A DNA stretch of 64,000 nucleotides, from assembly GCF_028401385.1 (NCBI RefSeq), contig NZ_JAQOMR010000002.1:305027-369026 (forward strand), written 5' to 3'. Below the pieces are notes generated by a model, which ran no database searches, was not told where the DNA came from, and saw only the letters and a list, made by a program, of their open reading frames with translations. The position numbers were made by a program, and so were the translations under genes. This DNA comes from Marinicella algicola. GTDB taxonomy: Bacteria; Pseudomonadota; Gammaproteobacteria; Xanthomonadales; Marinicellaceae. Shown piece after piece: positions 28,153 through 39,601 of this stretch (its first letter is position 1; every line of letters starts with the position of its first letter).

Positions 28153-29782
28153 ATGGACCGGATGTCTGAGGACAAGGCCCATAAGACCGTTGCACCGACC
28201 GATCCGGCACTTGATCGAAAGCGTTCCGTTTTGCGCTATATCCTTGATGGATATGCCCAAACCCAGCCGGAGGCACCCTTCGTTCAGTTCTGGCCCGGAC
28301 CGTCATGGACGTATGGCGAACTGCATCGCAGGGTCCGCCTCAGGGCCGGCGCGCTTGCCCGCGCCGGCGTAAAGCGGGGCGACCACGTGCTCTGCCTCAT
28401 GGGCAACAGTCCCGATCTTTTGTGCAGTTGGTTCGCAATAAACTATCTCGGCGCGGTCTATGTGCCCATTAACACCGGCGCGCGCGGACACATGCTCGAA
28501 CACATCCTCAGCGATGCCGATGCGCCTGTTCTGATTGCACAAGCAGCACTGGTCGAGCGGCTGACAGAGGTAAACCCCGGCAAGGTGAAAACCGTGCTGG
28601 TGGTCGAGGGCGAAGCCACAACGATCGCGGGCTATGACATCCAGAAGCTTATCGATCCCAAGACCGAGGATATTGAAGCGCTGACCCTGTCCCAGCCGAT
28701 CGAACCCTGGGATCTGCATGCGATCATGTACACATCGGGCACAACCGGCAACGCCAAGGGTGTGATGAGCACCTACGCACAGCACTACACCATGGGACCG
28801 GATGCGTTCGACTGCGTCGAAGCCGATGACCGCTGCATGATCTGCGGCCCGATCTTTCACTGCGGATCGACGCTCTATGTGAACGCCATGCTGGCGCGCG
28901 GGCTTTCGATCGGAATGATGCGCGAGTTCAAGACAGACACGTTCTGGCAGGCCGTTCGCGAGACCGGCGCGACCTATTGCCTTCTCCTCGGCGTGATGGC
29001 CGCCTTCCTGCTGAAAGCCCCGCTCGCCCTGATGACCGCAACCACCCGCTGCGCCGCGCCTTCATAACGCCCTTTGGCGAAGACGGCCCACTTTTGCAGA
29101 GCGTTTCGGCGTTGAAGCGTGGACGATATACAACATGACGGAGATCGCCAGCCCTCTGCACGCCGGCCCCGGCATAACGACCAAGGGGATCGCCGGCACT
29201 CCGCGCCCCTGGTGCGAGCTTCGTATCGTCGACCAAAACGACATACCGCTGGGTGCGGGAGAGGTGGGCGAACTGATCATCCGTTCGCACCGTCCCTGGG
29301 CGCTAATGGCCGGCTACTACAACAATCCTGCGGCGACAGTCGAGGCAATGCGCAATGGCTGGTTCCACACGGGCGACAGCTTCCGGCGAGATGAGGAGGG
29401 AACCTACTACTTTGTCGATCGGCTCAAGGACATCATCCGGCGTCGCGGCGAGAACATCTCTTCCTTCGCGCTGGAGAGCGAGGTTCTGAACATGCCGGAG
29501 ATTCGCGAATGCGCCGCCGTTGCGGTGCCTTCCGAGTTCACCGAGGACGAGGTCATGATCATCGTATCGCCCGCCGGCACACAAAGCATCGATCCGGCTT
29601 CAGTCATTGACCGGCTTTCTGCAGCGCTGCCACGTTACATGGTCCCGCGCTACCTTCGCGTCCTCGACGATCTGCCGAAGACGGCGTCGGGCAAAGTGCA
29701 GAAGCACCTGTTGCGCAAGGACGGCATAACCGCCAGCACTTGGGATCGCGAAGCAGCGAAGCCTGTCCGCGCACAGGCCTGA
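28153..29782 (+). CDS. AMP-binding acyl-CoA ligase, CaiC/FadD-like (two frame breaks)
   Basis: Adenylate-forming ligase of about 543 residues that activates a carboxylic acid with ATP and CoA. Motifs in order: IMYTSGTTGNAKGVMSTY (phosphate loop), IYNMTE, GWFHTGDSFRRDEEG, YYFVDRLKDIIRRRGENIS and the catalytic Lys in PKTASGKVQKHLL. Two single-base losses, near 29021 and 29092, cut it between the large-domain half (ending LLLGVMAAFLLKAP) and the TFAERFGVEAW segment. The ATG at 28153 is preceded by AAGGAGGAG. It is divergent from the importer operon and shares its operator. It presumably starts degradation of the imported acid. Confidence 0.88.
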
Positions 29783-30808
29783 CCCCGGCATTTGCGATCC
29801 CGTTCGCACCGCCGCAAACAGTTCGGTCCGCCCCAGTGCGGGCCAGCCACACCGTCTCTATCTCGGGTAGATGCCCGCAGCATCGACCAATTTCGCTCGA
29901 ACACCGAGAACCGTGGCCGGAGCAGATAGATCCAACGGGAGGCCATCGGCTGCCGGGAAAACTCTATTTTGCCACTGCAGATATGCAGTAATTCCAGCGA
30001 CGCTTTGTCACAGCGGTTTCAACCGGCAATTTGCATGCAATTGCTCACGTCAAAGTAAAGACACTGATCGCAGATGCAGACGTTTCGCCCATCGCCGCTC
30101 CTGCTTGAATTGGAGCGTATCTCTACGAACGAAATAGGCTGTCGCAACTCATCAACAATCGGGAAGAAAAAGTTTTCTCTATCTCGGAGTTGAAAAGCCC
30201 TCCACGCGGAGTGGCGAAGTCGATGATTGCATACCCCAAAAGCCACGAGCGCCGAATTTGGGCTCTGACGCACTTTTGCTGATGTTTAGCTTCTACAATG
30301 CGCCGATCAACCGTGCCTGCAGCAGATCGAGTTTTGCTCTCCCCTACATTTGGCGTTTGAGCGGCTTCAGTCTTGTGATCTGCCCTTCCGTCTGTCCAAT
30401 TGACCATGGTGAGAGGATTGCGTTTCTCACAGCGTCAGGGTCTTTCTCAACACTTCCGGCAAACTACCCGATCAGGCGCCCTTGGTCGCTTTAAGCCATT
30501 CATCGTTCTTTCGTGCGGTCTTCGAGCGGATCATGGACTGGAAGTCGCCAATGGCCCTGCGGGCAATGACGAGGGCCGGAACATTCACTTCGTTCGCTGC
30601 CACCAGGATTGCCTCAGAATTTGCCAAGTCATCGCGAGCGACTGTTGATCCACGGCAATCAGCCATCCAACGAGCGTGGTCGTGTCCGGAATACGTCGAA
30701 GCGCCGAGCGCGGCAAGAATGTGGCACTTTATGCGCTCCATCGATAGGATTTCGACTTCGAACTGCTGGATCAAAGTGCGCTTCCAGAACATTCAAACGG
30801 AGACCGAG
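29783..30808. other. Intergenic region without a supported gene
   Basis: About 1 kb between the acyl-CoA ligase and cysG. Base composition is less GC-rich than the flanks around 29950-30400. No long frame has a recognisable domain, apart from the leftward frame at 30472-30792 listed below. No obvious terminal repeats or terminator were found. Confidence 0.4.
30472..30792 (-). pseudogene. Unrecognised frame, possible degenerate transposase tail
   Basis: A leftward open frame of 106 residues, perhaps starting at the internal MERIKCHILAAL. The C-terminal part (VIARRAIGDFQSMIRSKTAR and DEWLKAT) resembles the pattern near the end of some ISL3-like transposases, but the similarity is short and from memory. 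No start signal stands out. It could equally be a small hypothetical protein; I do not assign a function. Confidence 0.25.
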
Positions 30809-32294
30809 CTACCGAGACAATGCAGATAAGGACTGCGCACAGGCAACCGGAGTGAGAGGGAGAACCTGCGTCTCATCTATCGCCTCCGTCATCGCCGCCT
30901 TCCGCGTGAAGACCCGGCCAACACCAAACAGAACCGGGCTATCATAGCCGACCTCCGCCATGCCATCGCTCAAACCGGCGAGCGTGCCGTACCAGCGCCT
31001 CTCATCCGGGCGGCTGGTATTGGATGCGATCAGGACCGGAGTTTCGGGTGGCAGGCCTTCTGCGATCAGTCGCGCGCTGATCTCGCCGGCGGTGCGACCG
31101 CCCATGTAGAACATCGTCGTGGTCGTCGGATCGGCGATGGCGCGCCAATCGAGATCAGTGGGCAGCGCGCCCTTTTCGAGTGCCCGGTAACGAAACGCAC
31201 CGACTGAGCACAGTCGCGATGGGTGAGCGAGGTGGTGGTGCCGGCGGCCAGCGCGCTTGCCGCGGTGATGCCCGGTATCACAGAAACCGGGATACCCGCT
31301 TGCTGAAGAACCATAATTTCCTCGCCCGCGCGTCCGAAGACCGAGGGGTCGCCGGATTTCAGCCGCACCACGCGCCGTCCCGCCCGCGCCAGATCGAGCA
31401 TCATCCGGTTGATATCCTCCTGCCGGCAGCTTTTCCGCCCGCCGCGTTTTCCCACCAGCATGCGCTTGGCCTCACGCCGCGCCAGTTCGAGGATTTCCGG
31501 CGAAATCAAGTCGTCGAACAGTATGACATCGGCCGATTGCAGCGCCCTCACTGCTTTCAACGTCAGAAGTTCCGGGTCGCCCGGCCCCGCGCCGACGAGC
31601 GTGACGTTACCGGCTTGCGGTGAGGCCCCGATCTGCGTCGCCCTTGCCAGAAGCCTGTCTGCGACACCCACATCGGGGCTGGCGGAAAAGCTCAGATCGA
31701 CAAAGTGCTCCCAGAATTCCCGGCGCGCGCCGCCCGGTTTCAGCCGGACGCCGACCGCATCGCGAAGCCTTGCGGCAAGGCCAGCCCATTCGGAAGCGCC
31801 TTCGGCAGCAACGTCTCAATCCGCCGGCGGATCGCCTGGCCCAGAATGGGGGCTGCGCCATCGGTGGAAATGCCGACGACGACCGGCGAGCGATTGACGA
31901 TCGAGCCGAACTGGAAATCGCAGTAGGCCGGCTTGTCGATGACATTGACCGGCACGCCTTCCGCTTTCGCCCGCGCGCGGAAGGCGCGGGCCTTCGCATC
32001 GTTGTCACAATCGCCGAGCGCCAGATGCATGTCGCGCCAGTCCGCCTCCGACCAATGGGTTTCGCAAAGGCGAAGCTTGCCCTCTGCCTCGAGGGCGCGC
32101 AGTTCTTCGGCTGGCGCTTCCCGTCCGAGGAAGACGGTCACATCGGCCCCGGTCGCCACCAGAAGCTCCGCCTTCCAGGCCGCCGCCTCGCTGGCGCCGG
32201 CGACCAGCACCGCCTTTCCCTTCAGCCGAAAAAACAGCGGCAGAACGGCGAGGTCCTCCATGCGGGCTGGTGTTTTTGCGCGTGCGGCAGCCAT
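30809..32294 (-). CDS. cysG: Siroheme synthase CysG (two frame breaks)
   Basis: Three-activity enzyme making siroheme, the cofactor of NirB: the N-terminal precorrin-2 dehydrogenase/ferrochelatase has a Rossmann segment (KAVLVAGASEAAAWKAELL), and the C-terminal uroporphyrinogen-III methyltransferase has NVTLVGAGPGDPELLTLKA and RLKSGDPSVFGRAGEE. One base is missing near 31742 (between the domains) and one near 31170 (after VTGHSKRG, before DWRAIADPTTT). Length after repair is about 495 residues, normal for CysG. It ends the nrt-nir operon, 11 bases after nirD. Confidence 0.88.
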
Positions 32295-32305
32295 GGCCCG
32301 CCTCC

Positions 32306-32641
32306 CTATTCCGCCGCCAGCGGCAGGGCGGAAAGCGCGATGAACAACCGTCCATCGTCCACCTGCACCGGATAGGTCTGCACCTCGCCCTCATCCGCGC
32401 CTTGCGCCGTGCCGCTTTCCAGTGAAATTACCATATTGTGCAAGGGGCAGGTCACGGCCCTTCCGTGCACAATGCCCTCGGACAGCGGACCTGCCTTGTG
32501 CGGGCAGCGGTCGTCGATGGCGAAGACCTCGTCTTCCGCGGTGCGGAAGACGGCGATACGCCCGAAAGCCGTGTTGACGCAACGCGCGCCGCGCTGCGGG
32601 ATATCGTCGATATGACCGATGGCGATGAAATCACTGCTCAT
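32306..32641 (-). CDS. nirD: Nitrite reductase (NADH) small subunit NirD
   Basis: Protein of 111 residues with a Rieske-type fold. Both cluster-binding pairs are present, CPH in DDRCPHKAG and CPLH in VTCPLHNM. It partners NirB in assimilatory reduction of nitrite to ammonium. The ATG at 32641 is 10 bases downstream of the nirB stop. Frame intact. Confidence 0.92.
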   Translation of the reverse strand: MSSDFIAIGHIDDIPQRGARCVNTAFGRIAVFRTAEDEVFAIDDRCPHKAGPLSEGIVHGRAVTCPLHNMVISLESGTAQGADEGEVQTYPVQVDDGRLFIALSALPLAAE

Positions 32642-32651
32642 GATGGGCTCC

Positions 32652-35098
32652 TCATTCCGCCGGCTCGGGATGACCGACCACGGCCATCGGCTTGAATTCA
32701 TGCTTGTCCTTGCCGGAGACGCGCTCCGACCACGGGTCGACCTGGGCGTATTTCTGACTTTCGACGAAGCGGGCAAAATAGGCCTTGCGCTTTTTGGCAT
32801 TGTCCATGATCTGGGCGCGAACCTCGTCATAACCGATGCGCTTCGCCCATTTGTAGATCCGCTCCAGATAGCGCGCCTGCTCGCGATACATCTGGGTGAG
32901 CGCCACGATGTGCTCCAGCGCCTCGTCCTCGGTCTTCACCATGCCGAGCACTTCCGTGCCGCGAATTTCCAGCCCGGCGGCACCGGCGAAATGGATCTCG
33001 AAGCCGCTATCGACACAGATCACGCCAATATCCTTGCAGGTGGCCTCGGAGCAGTTGCGCGGGCAGCCGGAGACGGCGAGCTTGAGTTTGGCGGGCGTCC
33101 ATGAGCCCCACATGAATTTCTCAAGCCGGATACCAAGGCCGGTCGAATCCTGCGTGCCGAAGCGGCACCAGTCGCTGCCAACGCAGGTCTTCACCGTGCG
33201 CAAGCCCTTGGCATAAGCCTGGCCGGAGATGAAGCCGGCCTTGCCGAGATCGGCCCAGACCGCCGGCAGATCGTCCTTCTTGATGCCCAGCATATCGATG
33301 CGCTGCCCGCCGGTGCATTTGACCGTCGGGATGTCAAATTTATCGACAACATCGGCAATCGCGCGCAGTTCCTTTGACGACGTCACCCCGCCCCACATGC
33401 GCGGCACCACCGAATAGGTGCCATCCTTCTGGATATTGGCGTGGACGCGTTCGTTGATGAAGCGCGACTGATAGTCGTCGGCATATTCGCCGGGCCAGTT
33501 GCAGACGAGATAGTAATTCAGCGCCGGGCGGCATTTGGCGCAGCCGCAGGAGGTCTTCCACTCGAGTTCCTGCATCACGGCGGGAATGGTCTTCAGCCCC
33601 TTGGCGCGGATCAGGCGGCGGACATCGTCATGGCCGAGATCGGTGCAGCCGCAGACCGGCTGAACGGCTGCGGGGTTATAGGCATCCCCCAGCGACAGCG
33701 CCATCAGCTGTTCCACAAGCCCGGTGCAGGTGCCGCACGACGCCGAGGCTTTTGTGTGGGCGCGGACATCATCGAGCGAGGTCAGGCCCTTGTCCTTGAT
33801 CGCATTAACGATCTTGCCCTTGCAGATGCCGTTGCAGCCGCAAATTTCCGCATCATCGGGAAGCGCTGCGACGGCGGCTGCCGGATCGGCGTCGCCACCG
33901 CCCTGATAGGCCCGTCCGTAGATCAGCGTCTCGCGCATTTCCGAGACATCGGTTGCGCGCTTCAGCATGTCGAAATACCAGGGGCCGTCGGCAGTGTCGC
34001 CATAAAGCACGGCACCGATCACGCGGTTATCCTGCAGGATGACGCGCTTGTAGACGCCGCGCGTGGCATCGCGCAGCACCACTTCCTCACGATCCGGCCC
34101 CTCGGCAAAGTCGCCGGCCGAAAACAGCTTGATGCCGGTGACCTTCAGCTTGGTGTTGACATGCGAGCCCTTGTATTCGGTCGAGCCACCGGCAAGCCGG
34201 TCGGCCAGAACGCCGGCACTTTCGTAAAGCGGCGCGACGAGACCGTAGCAGGTGCCGCGATGTTCGGCGCATTCGCCGAGCGCGAAGATGGCGGGATCGG
34301 ACGTCGCCATGCCGTCATCGACGACGATGCCGCGATTTGTTTCGAGCCCCGCATCCTTGGCGAGCGCCGCCGCCGGGCGGATGCCGACGGCCATCACCAC
34401 CATGTCGGCGGAGATGATGCGGCCGTCCTCCAGCTCGACGCCCTCGACCTTGCCGTCTCCAAGGATTTGCTTGGTGTTGGCCTTGGTAATGATCTCGATA
34501 CCGCGTCTGTCCAACGCCTTTTCCAGCAGATAGGCGGCGGCCGGATCGAGCTGCCGCTCCATGATCGTGTCCATCAGATGCAACACGGTGACGCTCATGC
34601 CGCGCTGCTTCAGCCCATAGGCCGCTTCAAGGCCCAAAGCCCGCCGCCGATGACCACCGCATGGCCCTGCCCCTCGGCAATCTTCAGCATCCGGTCCACG
34701 TCATCCAGATCGCGATAGGCGAGCACGCCCGGCAGATCGTGGCCGGGCACCGGGATGATGAAGGGCGAGGAGCCGGTGGCGATCACCAGCCGGTCGTAGG
34801 ATGCGGTGATGCCGTTTTCGGCGGTCACGGTCTTCGCCTCGCGGTCGATCTTTGAAACCTTCGCGCCGCGATGCAGCGTCACGCCACGGGCTTCATACCA
34901 GTCATCGCCATGGATGATGATATCCTCATAGGTCTTTTCGCCCGAGAGCACCGGTGACAGCATGATGCGGTCGTAATTCACCCGTGGTTCGGCGTTGAAG
35001 ATGGTGACCTCGTAGAGGCCGGGCGCGCGATCGAACAGTTCTTCGAGCATCCGCCCGGGCGCCATGCCGTTTCCGATAATGACGAGTTTCTGGGCCAT
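32652..35098 (-). CDS. nirB: Nitrite reductase (NADH) large subunit NirB (frame break)
   Basis: Siroheme enzyme of about 815 residues that reduces nitrite to ammonium with NADH. In order: FAD/NAD domain (LVIIGNGMAPGRMLEEL), second nucleotide fold, BFD-like iron-sulfur region (ICGCNGICKG, SCGTCTGLVEQL) and the siroheme/4Fe-4S half (TCVGSDWCRFG, VSGCPRNCSEATCKD). One T is missing near 34629, inside the second Rossmann motif: VVIGGGL continues as LGLEAAYGLKQRG in the next frame. Start ATG at 35098, five bases from the end of the ATPase gene. Confidence 0.92.
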
Positions 35099-35103
35099 TG
35101 TGT

Positions 35104-36868
35104 CTACTCCGCTGCGAGGCGTTTGGTGATATTTTGCCGGTCGATGCGCTGATCGCGCTTCTCCCGGATCGCGGCCAGTTGCGCTTCGGCGGGCGAAGCG
35201 CCGCCTTCATATACCTCCAGGAATTCCAGCAGTTCTTCGCGGTATGCGTAATAATCCGGATGATCGAGCAGGGCTTTTCGCGAGCGCGGACGCGGCAGGT
35301 CGACCTCCATGATGTTGCCGATGCGGGCATTTGGTCCGTTCGACATCATTACAACCCGGTCTGCGAGCAGGATCGCCTCGTCGACATCATGGGTCACGCA
35401 GATGGCGGTAACCTTGGTGCGCGACCAGACTTCCATCAGCACCTCCTGCAACTCCCAGCGGGTCAGACTGTCGAGCATGCCGAAGGGTTCATCGAGCAGC
35501 AGCAGCTTGGGCGACAGCGCGAAGGCGCGGGCAATGCCGACGCGCTGGCGCATGCCGTTCGACATATCGGCGGCCGACCGGTTCATGGCATCGCCAAGAC
35601 CGACGCGCTCGAGATAGTATTCGACGACATCGCGACGTTCGGCGGGGCTCGCTTTGGGATAGACCCGGTCAACGCCGAGAGCGACATTCTCGCGGGCCGA
35701 CAGCCATGGCATCAGCGAAGGGGCCTGAAATACCACGGCACGATCCGGCCCGGCACCGGAAATCTCGCGCCCGTCGAGGATCACGCCCCCGGCATTGATC
35801 GGGTTCAGGCCTGCCGCCATGGAAAGCACTGTCGATTTGCCGCAGCCGGAATGGCCGATGATGGAGACGAACTCGCCCTTCTTCATTTTCAGGTCGAAGC
35901 CGTCGACCACCGTCAGCGGACCCTTGGGCGTCGGATAGATCTTGATGACGTTGGAAAACTCGACATAGCCACTCTCGATGGGTGACTGAGCCTTTTCGCG
36001 ATAAGCCGCGGGCAGTGGCTTCGACGTTGACTTGATCGAAATCGGGACCACGTTCGGAAGCGTTTCCACCCGGGCGGTTTCCGGTTTGGCGCTGAGGCCG
36101 ACATCCATCAGATATTCTGTAATCGACGCACGCAGATGGATGAAATCGGCATCGGAATTCATTGCCGCACGCTCGCGCGGCCGCGCAATCTTCACGTCAA
36201 AAGACGGGCCGAAGGTCGCATTGGGGCCGGGCGTCAGCGGCACGATCCGGTCCGCCAGAAGAATGGCCTCGTCGACATCATTGGTCACAAGGATGATGGT
36301 CTTCTTCTCTTTCTGCGAGATATCGGCCAGTCTCGTCCTGAAGCTTGGCGCGCGTCAACGCATCGAGCGCGGACAAGGGTCTCGTCCAGCAGCAGAAGAT
36401 CGGGCTGCATGGCCAGCGCACGGGCCACGGAAACGCGCTGGCGCATGCCGCCGGAAAGCTCTGCGGGTTTGCGGTCGCGGGCATGATCCAGCCCAACCAT
36501 CACCACATAGCGCTCAACGAGTTCCGCGCGTTCTTTCGCCGTTTTTGCTGATGCACGGCATCGACCGCGAGGCACACATTGGCCTGAACAGAAAGCCAGG
36601 GCATCAGCGCGTAGTTCTGAAACACGATGCCGCGCTTCGGCGACGGACCCTCAACCTTTTCGCCGCGAAATCTGATTTCGCCGTTATCCGGCTTTTCAAG
36701 GCCCGCGAGCATCGACATCAGCGTCGTCTTGCCCGCCCCGGAAAAGCCGAGGATCGCGATAAATTCACCTTCTTCGACATCGAGCGAGATGTCGGCAAGA
36801 ACCTCATTGCGTTTCAGGCCTTCGCCGAAGCCCTTGTTGACGTCTTTGAGCTGAAGAATGGTCGACAT
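35104..36868 (-). CDS. Nitrate ABC transporter double ATP-binding protein (NrtC/NrtD fused; three frame breaks)
   Basis: One chain of about 588 residues with two ABC domains. Domain 1 has Walker [14 protein letters not shown] and signature [15 protein letters not shown]; domain 2 has [28 protein letters not shown] and [12 protein letters not shown]. The linker of about 70 residues contains [15 protein letters not shown]. Three breaks fall in domain 1 (about 36545 one base lost, about 36378 and 36335 one extra base each or two lost); [15 protein letters not shown] then runs cleanly into the linker. Cyanobacteria encode NrtC and NrtD separately, so the tandem is notable. Start taken at 36868, five bases after GGAGG. 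Confidence 0.78.
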
Positions 36869-36878
36869 CATGCCCTCC

Positions 36879-37954
36879 TTACCGGTTCGCCGAATAGGTG
36901 AAGGCGGTCTGCAGCGCGAACATCACCCGGTCGAGGAAGAAGCCGATCAGGCCGATGGTGATCACCGCGACGATGATGCGGGCGAGAGAGTTCGAGGAAC
37001 CGTTCTGGAACTCGTCCCAGACGAATTTGCCAAGCCCGGGGTTCTGCGCCAGCATTTCCGCGGCAATCAGCACCATCCAGCCCACACCGAGCGAAAGCCG
37101 CATACCGGTGAAGATCAGCGGCAGCGAGGACGGCAGCACCAGCTTGCGGATCGTCGTCCAGGTGGAAAGCTGCAGCACCTTGCCGACATTGACGAGATCG
37201 CGATCGATCGAGGCAACGCCGAGCGCGGTGTTGATGATCGTCGGCCAGATGGAACAGAGCGTCACCGTGATCGCAGAGATCACCATCGACTTTGGCAAAA
37301 GGTCGTTCTGGCTTTCATAAAGCGCCGCGACCACCATGGTCACGATCGGCAGCCAGGCCAGCGGTGATACCGGCTTGAAAAGCTGGATCAGCGGATTGAT
37401 CGCACCCTCGAAGGTTTTCGACAGGCCGCAGGCGATGCCGACGGGAACGGCGATGATGGTGCCGATGACAAAGCCGAGCGCGACCGTCAGCAGTGAGGTC
37501 CAGATCTGGTCGAAATAGGTTGGCTTTCCGGTATAGGGCCGCACCTTGACGCGGTCGGCATAGCCTTCGGCAATCAGCATCTGGTTGCGCTCGTCCTGGC
37601 GGGCGTAAAATTCATCGGCCTTTTGCCGTTCGGCAACATGATCGTCGACCAGCGCTTCGGCCTGTTGAAACACCGCCGCCGGGCCGGGGATCGCGCCAAG
37701 CGAGGTCTGCACTTTCGGTGCCAGGAATGCCCAGGCCGCCAGAAACGCCAGAATGCCGATCATGGGCACAAGCAGCATCTGTTTGAGATCCGCCCATTGC
37801 TCCGACGGTGTATCGCCGGCGGCCAGTTTCGAAAGCGGCACCACAAAACCAAGACCGAAGGGGCAAGCACCTTGCCCGCGCGGTTGATCCGGGCGATGCG
37901 GCGCTCTCGGCGCGCCGCAATCTCGGGGTCCAGCATGTCTGTTGCAATCGTCAT
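36879..37954 (-). CDS. nrtB: Nitrate ABC transporter permease NrtB (frame break)
   Basis: Membrane protein of about 358 residues with a long periplasmic insert (DEFYARQDERNQMLIAEGYA) and the permease loop near RKLVLPSSLPLIFTGMRL. The N-terminus (MTIATDMLDPEIAARRERR, then a first hydrophobic helix APSVLVL) is one base out of frame with the rest; the break is near 37846. Together with NrtA and the double ATPase it forms the nitrate/nitrite importer. Confidence 0.88.
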
Positions 37955-37995
37955 GATGTTCTACCCTTCTGAATTTGCCCTGAATTCAGCCGCGC

Positions 37996-39369
37996 TCAGC
38001 GACCGGCAATCTTGTTGCCGTCGATCACATCATCGCCCTTGAGACCGATCGGGAAGCTTTCGAGATAGGCGTTGGGATGGCGCCCGTCATAGGTCACGCC
38101 GTCGATGAACTCGTTGGTCGCGGGCTTGTAGCCGTCAGTATCGAACGGAAAATCCTCGGGCGAAGCGTGGCCCTCATCGATAAGCAGCCGGGCCGCTTCC
38201 AGATAGATATCAGGCAGGTAAACGGATTGAGCGACATCGCCGTACCAGCTGTCATCCCTGGGCTCGGCGATCTGGCCCCAACGGCGCATCTGGGTGAGAT
38301 ACCAGACGGCGTCGGAATAATAGGGATAGGTGGCAAAGTGACGGAAGAAGACGTTGAAGTCTTCCGCCGGGCGCTTGTCGCCCTTTTCATATTCAAAGGT
38401 GCCGGTCATCGAATTGGCGATCACCTCGGCATCGGCACCGACATATTCCGGCCGCGACAGGATCTCGACGGCCTCTTCACGGTTGGCATTGTCATTCTCG
38501 TCCAGCCACATCGCCGCGCGGATCAGCGCCTTTGTCAGTCCCAGCGTTGTTTGCGGGTATTTTTCGGTAAACGCGTCCGTCAGGCCGAAGACTTTTTCTG
38601 GGTTATTCTTCCAGATATCGTAATCGGTGACGACCGGAACGCCGATGCCTTTGAAAACGGCGGCCTGATTCCACGGCTCGCCGACGCAATAACCTTCAAT
38701 CGTGCCAGCCTCCATGGTGGACGGCATCTGCGGCGGCGGCGTGACAGACAAAAGCGCTTCGGCCTGGATCTGGCCGGAAATATCGCCCGGCGAGTAGTAA
38801 CCGGGGTTGATGCCGCCGGCCGCCAGCCAGTAGCGTAACTCGTAATTGTGAGTGGAGACGGGAAAGACCATGCCCATCTTGAACGGTTTGCCTTCGGCGC
38901 GGTAGGCATCAACCACCGGCTTCAGCGCATCCGCCTTGATCGGGTGCTCGGGTTTACCGTCTGCACCGACCGGAATATTTTCTTTCATCCGGTCCCAGAC
39001 CGAGTTCGAGACCGTGATCGCATTGCCGTTCAGGTCCATCGAGAACGGAGTAACAATGTGCGCCTCGGTGCCATAACCGATCGTCGCCGCCAAAGGCTGG
39101 CCGGCCAGCATATGCGCGCCATCCAGCTCTCCGGTAATCACCCGGTCCAGAAGCACCTTCCAGTTGGCCTGCGCCTCCAGCGTCACATAAAGCCCTTCAT
39201 CCTCGAAGAAGTGCATTTCCTTGGCAATCGCCAGCGGCGCCATATCGGTCAGCTTGATGAAGCCGATGGTCAGTTCATCCTTTTCCGGAAACAGCATCTC
39301 GGCATGCGCATTTGCGCCCGCAAAAACGGCGGAACAGAACATCGTGGCAGTGCAAAGGAAATGGCGCAT
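37996..39369 (-). CDS. nrtA: Nitrate ABC transporter substrate-binding protein NrtA
   Basis: Intact binding protein of 457 residues with a signal peptide ([23 protein letters not shown] cleavage). The fold of the NrtA/CmpA family is clear: [35 protein letters not shown], and [18 protein letters not shown]. It is the first gene of the nrt-nirBD-cysG operon and follows an attenuator-like leader. Confidence 0.92.
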   Translation of the reverse strand: MRHFLCTATMFCSAVFAGANAHAEMLFPEKDELTIGFIKLTDMAPLAIAKEMHFFEDEGLYVTLEAQANWKVLLDRVITGELDGAHMLAGQPLAATIGYGTEAHIVTPFSMDLNGNAITVSNSVWDRMKENIPVGADGKPEHPIKADALKPVVDAYRAEGKPFKMGMVFPVSTHNYELRYWLAAGGINPGYYSPGDISGQIQAEALLSVTPPPQMPSTMEAGTIEGYCVGEPWNQAAVFKGIGVPVVTDYDIWKNNPEKVFGLTDAFTEKYPQTTLGLTKALIRAAMWLDENDNANREEAVEILSRPEYVGADAEVIANSMTGTFEYEKGDKRPAEDFNVFFRHFATYPYYSDAVWYLTQMRRWGQIAEPRDDSWYGDVAQSVYLPDIYLEAARLLIDEGHASPEDFPFDTDGYKPATNEFIDGVTYDGRHPNAYLESFPIGLKGDDVIDGNKIAGR

Positions 39370-39398
39370 AGCGTCCTCCAGGTGGATCGGTCATGTCG

Positions 39399-39458
39399 GA
39401 AAAACAAAAAGCCGCCTAACGGTCTTCGGGCCAGTTCTGGCTCGAATGCGTTGGCGGC
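39399..39458 (-). terminator. Attenuator terminator in the nrtA leader
   Basis: Read leftward, GCCGCC (39458-39453) pairs with GGCGGC at 39416-39411, AAC with GTT next to it, and an inner stem TTCG/CGAA plus GCCAG/CTGGC continues the helix. It is followed by TTTTTGTTTTT. A strong intrinsic terminator placed upstream of nrtA and downstream of nasS can act as a regulated attenuator. Confidence 0.8.
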
Positions 39459-39467
39459 GTTGCCTGA

Positions 39468-39483
39468 TGCCCTCCATTGGGCA
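39468..39483 (-). promoter_or_regulatory. ANTAR-type hairpin, NasT target in the nrtA leader
   Basis: Read leftward, TGCCC-AATGGA-GGGCA: a five-base-pair stem with a six-base loop having A at position 1 and G at position 4, the pattern that ANTAR proteins bind. It lies 10 bases ahead of the terminator stem. A further imperfect hairpin at 39517-39533 might be the partner of the usual hairpin pair, but its loop does not fit the pattern. NasT bound here should prevent termination. Confidence 0.65.
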
Positions 39484-39601
39484 CCGAATTCTTGAAACCT
39501 ATGGAACCACAGAATACCGCCTCATACAAGCGGCGCGCCCATATTTTTGCATAAAAAATATCATTACTAACAAAATGAGCAAAAAATAGGCATCTGCATG
39601 A

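Noticed and set aside
22115..29782. Carnitine degradation cluster
   Set aside because: The ligase, hydratase and one thioesterase resemble carnitine enzymes, but carnitine dehydrogenase and the beta-keto acid cleavage enzyme are absent.
39517..39533. First hairpin of a canonical ANTAR pair in the nrtA leader
   Set aside because: Stem CCGC/GCGG exists but the loop size and A1/G4 pattern are not met; left as a possible partner only.
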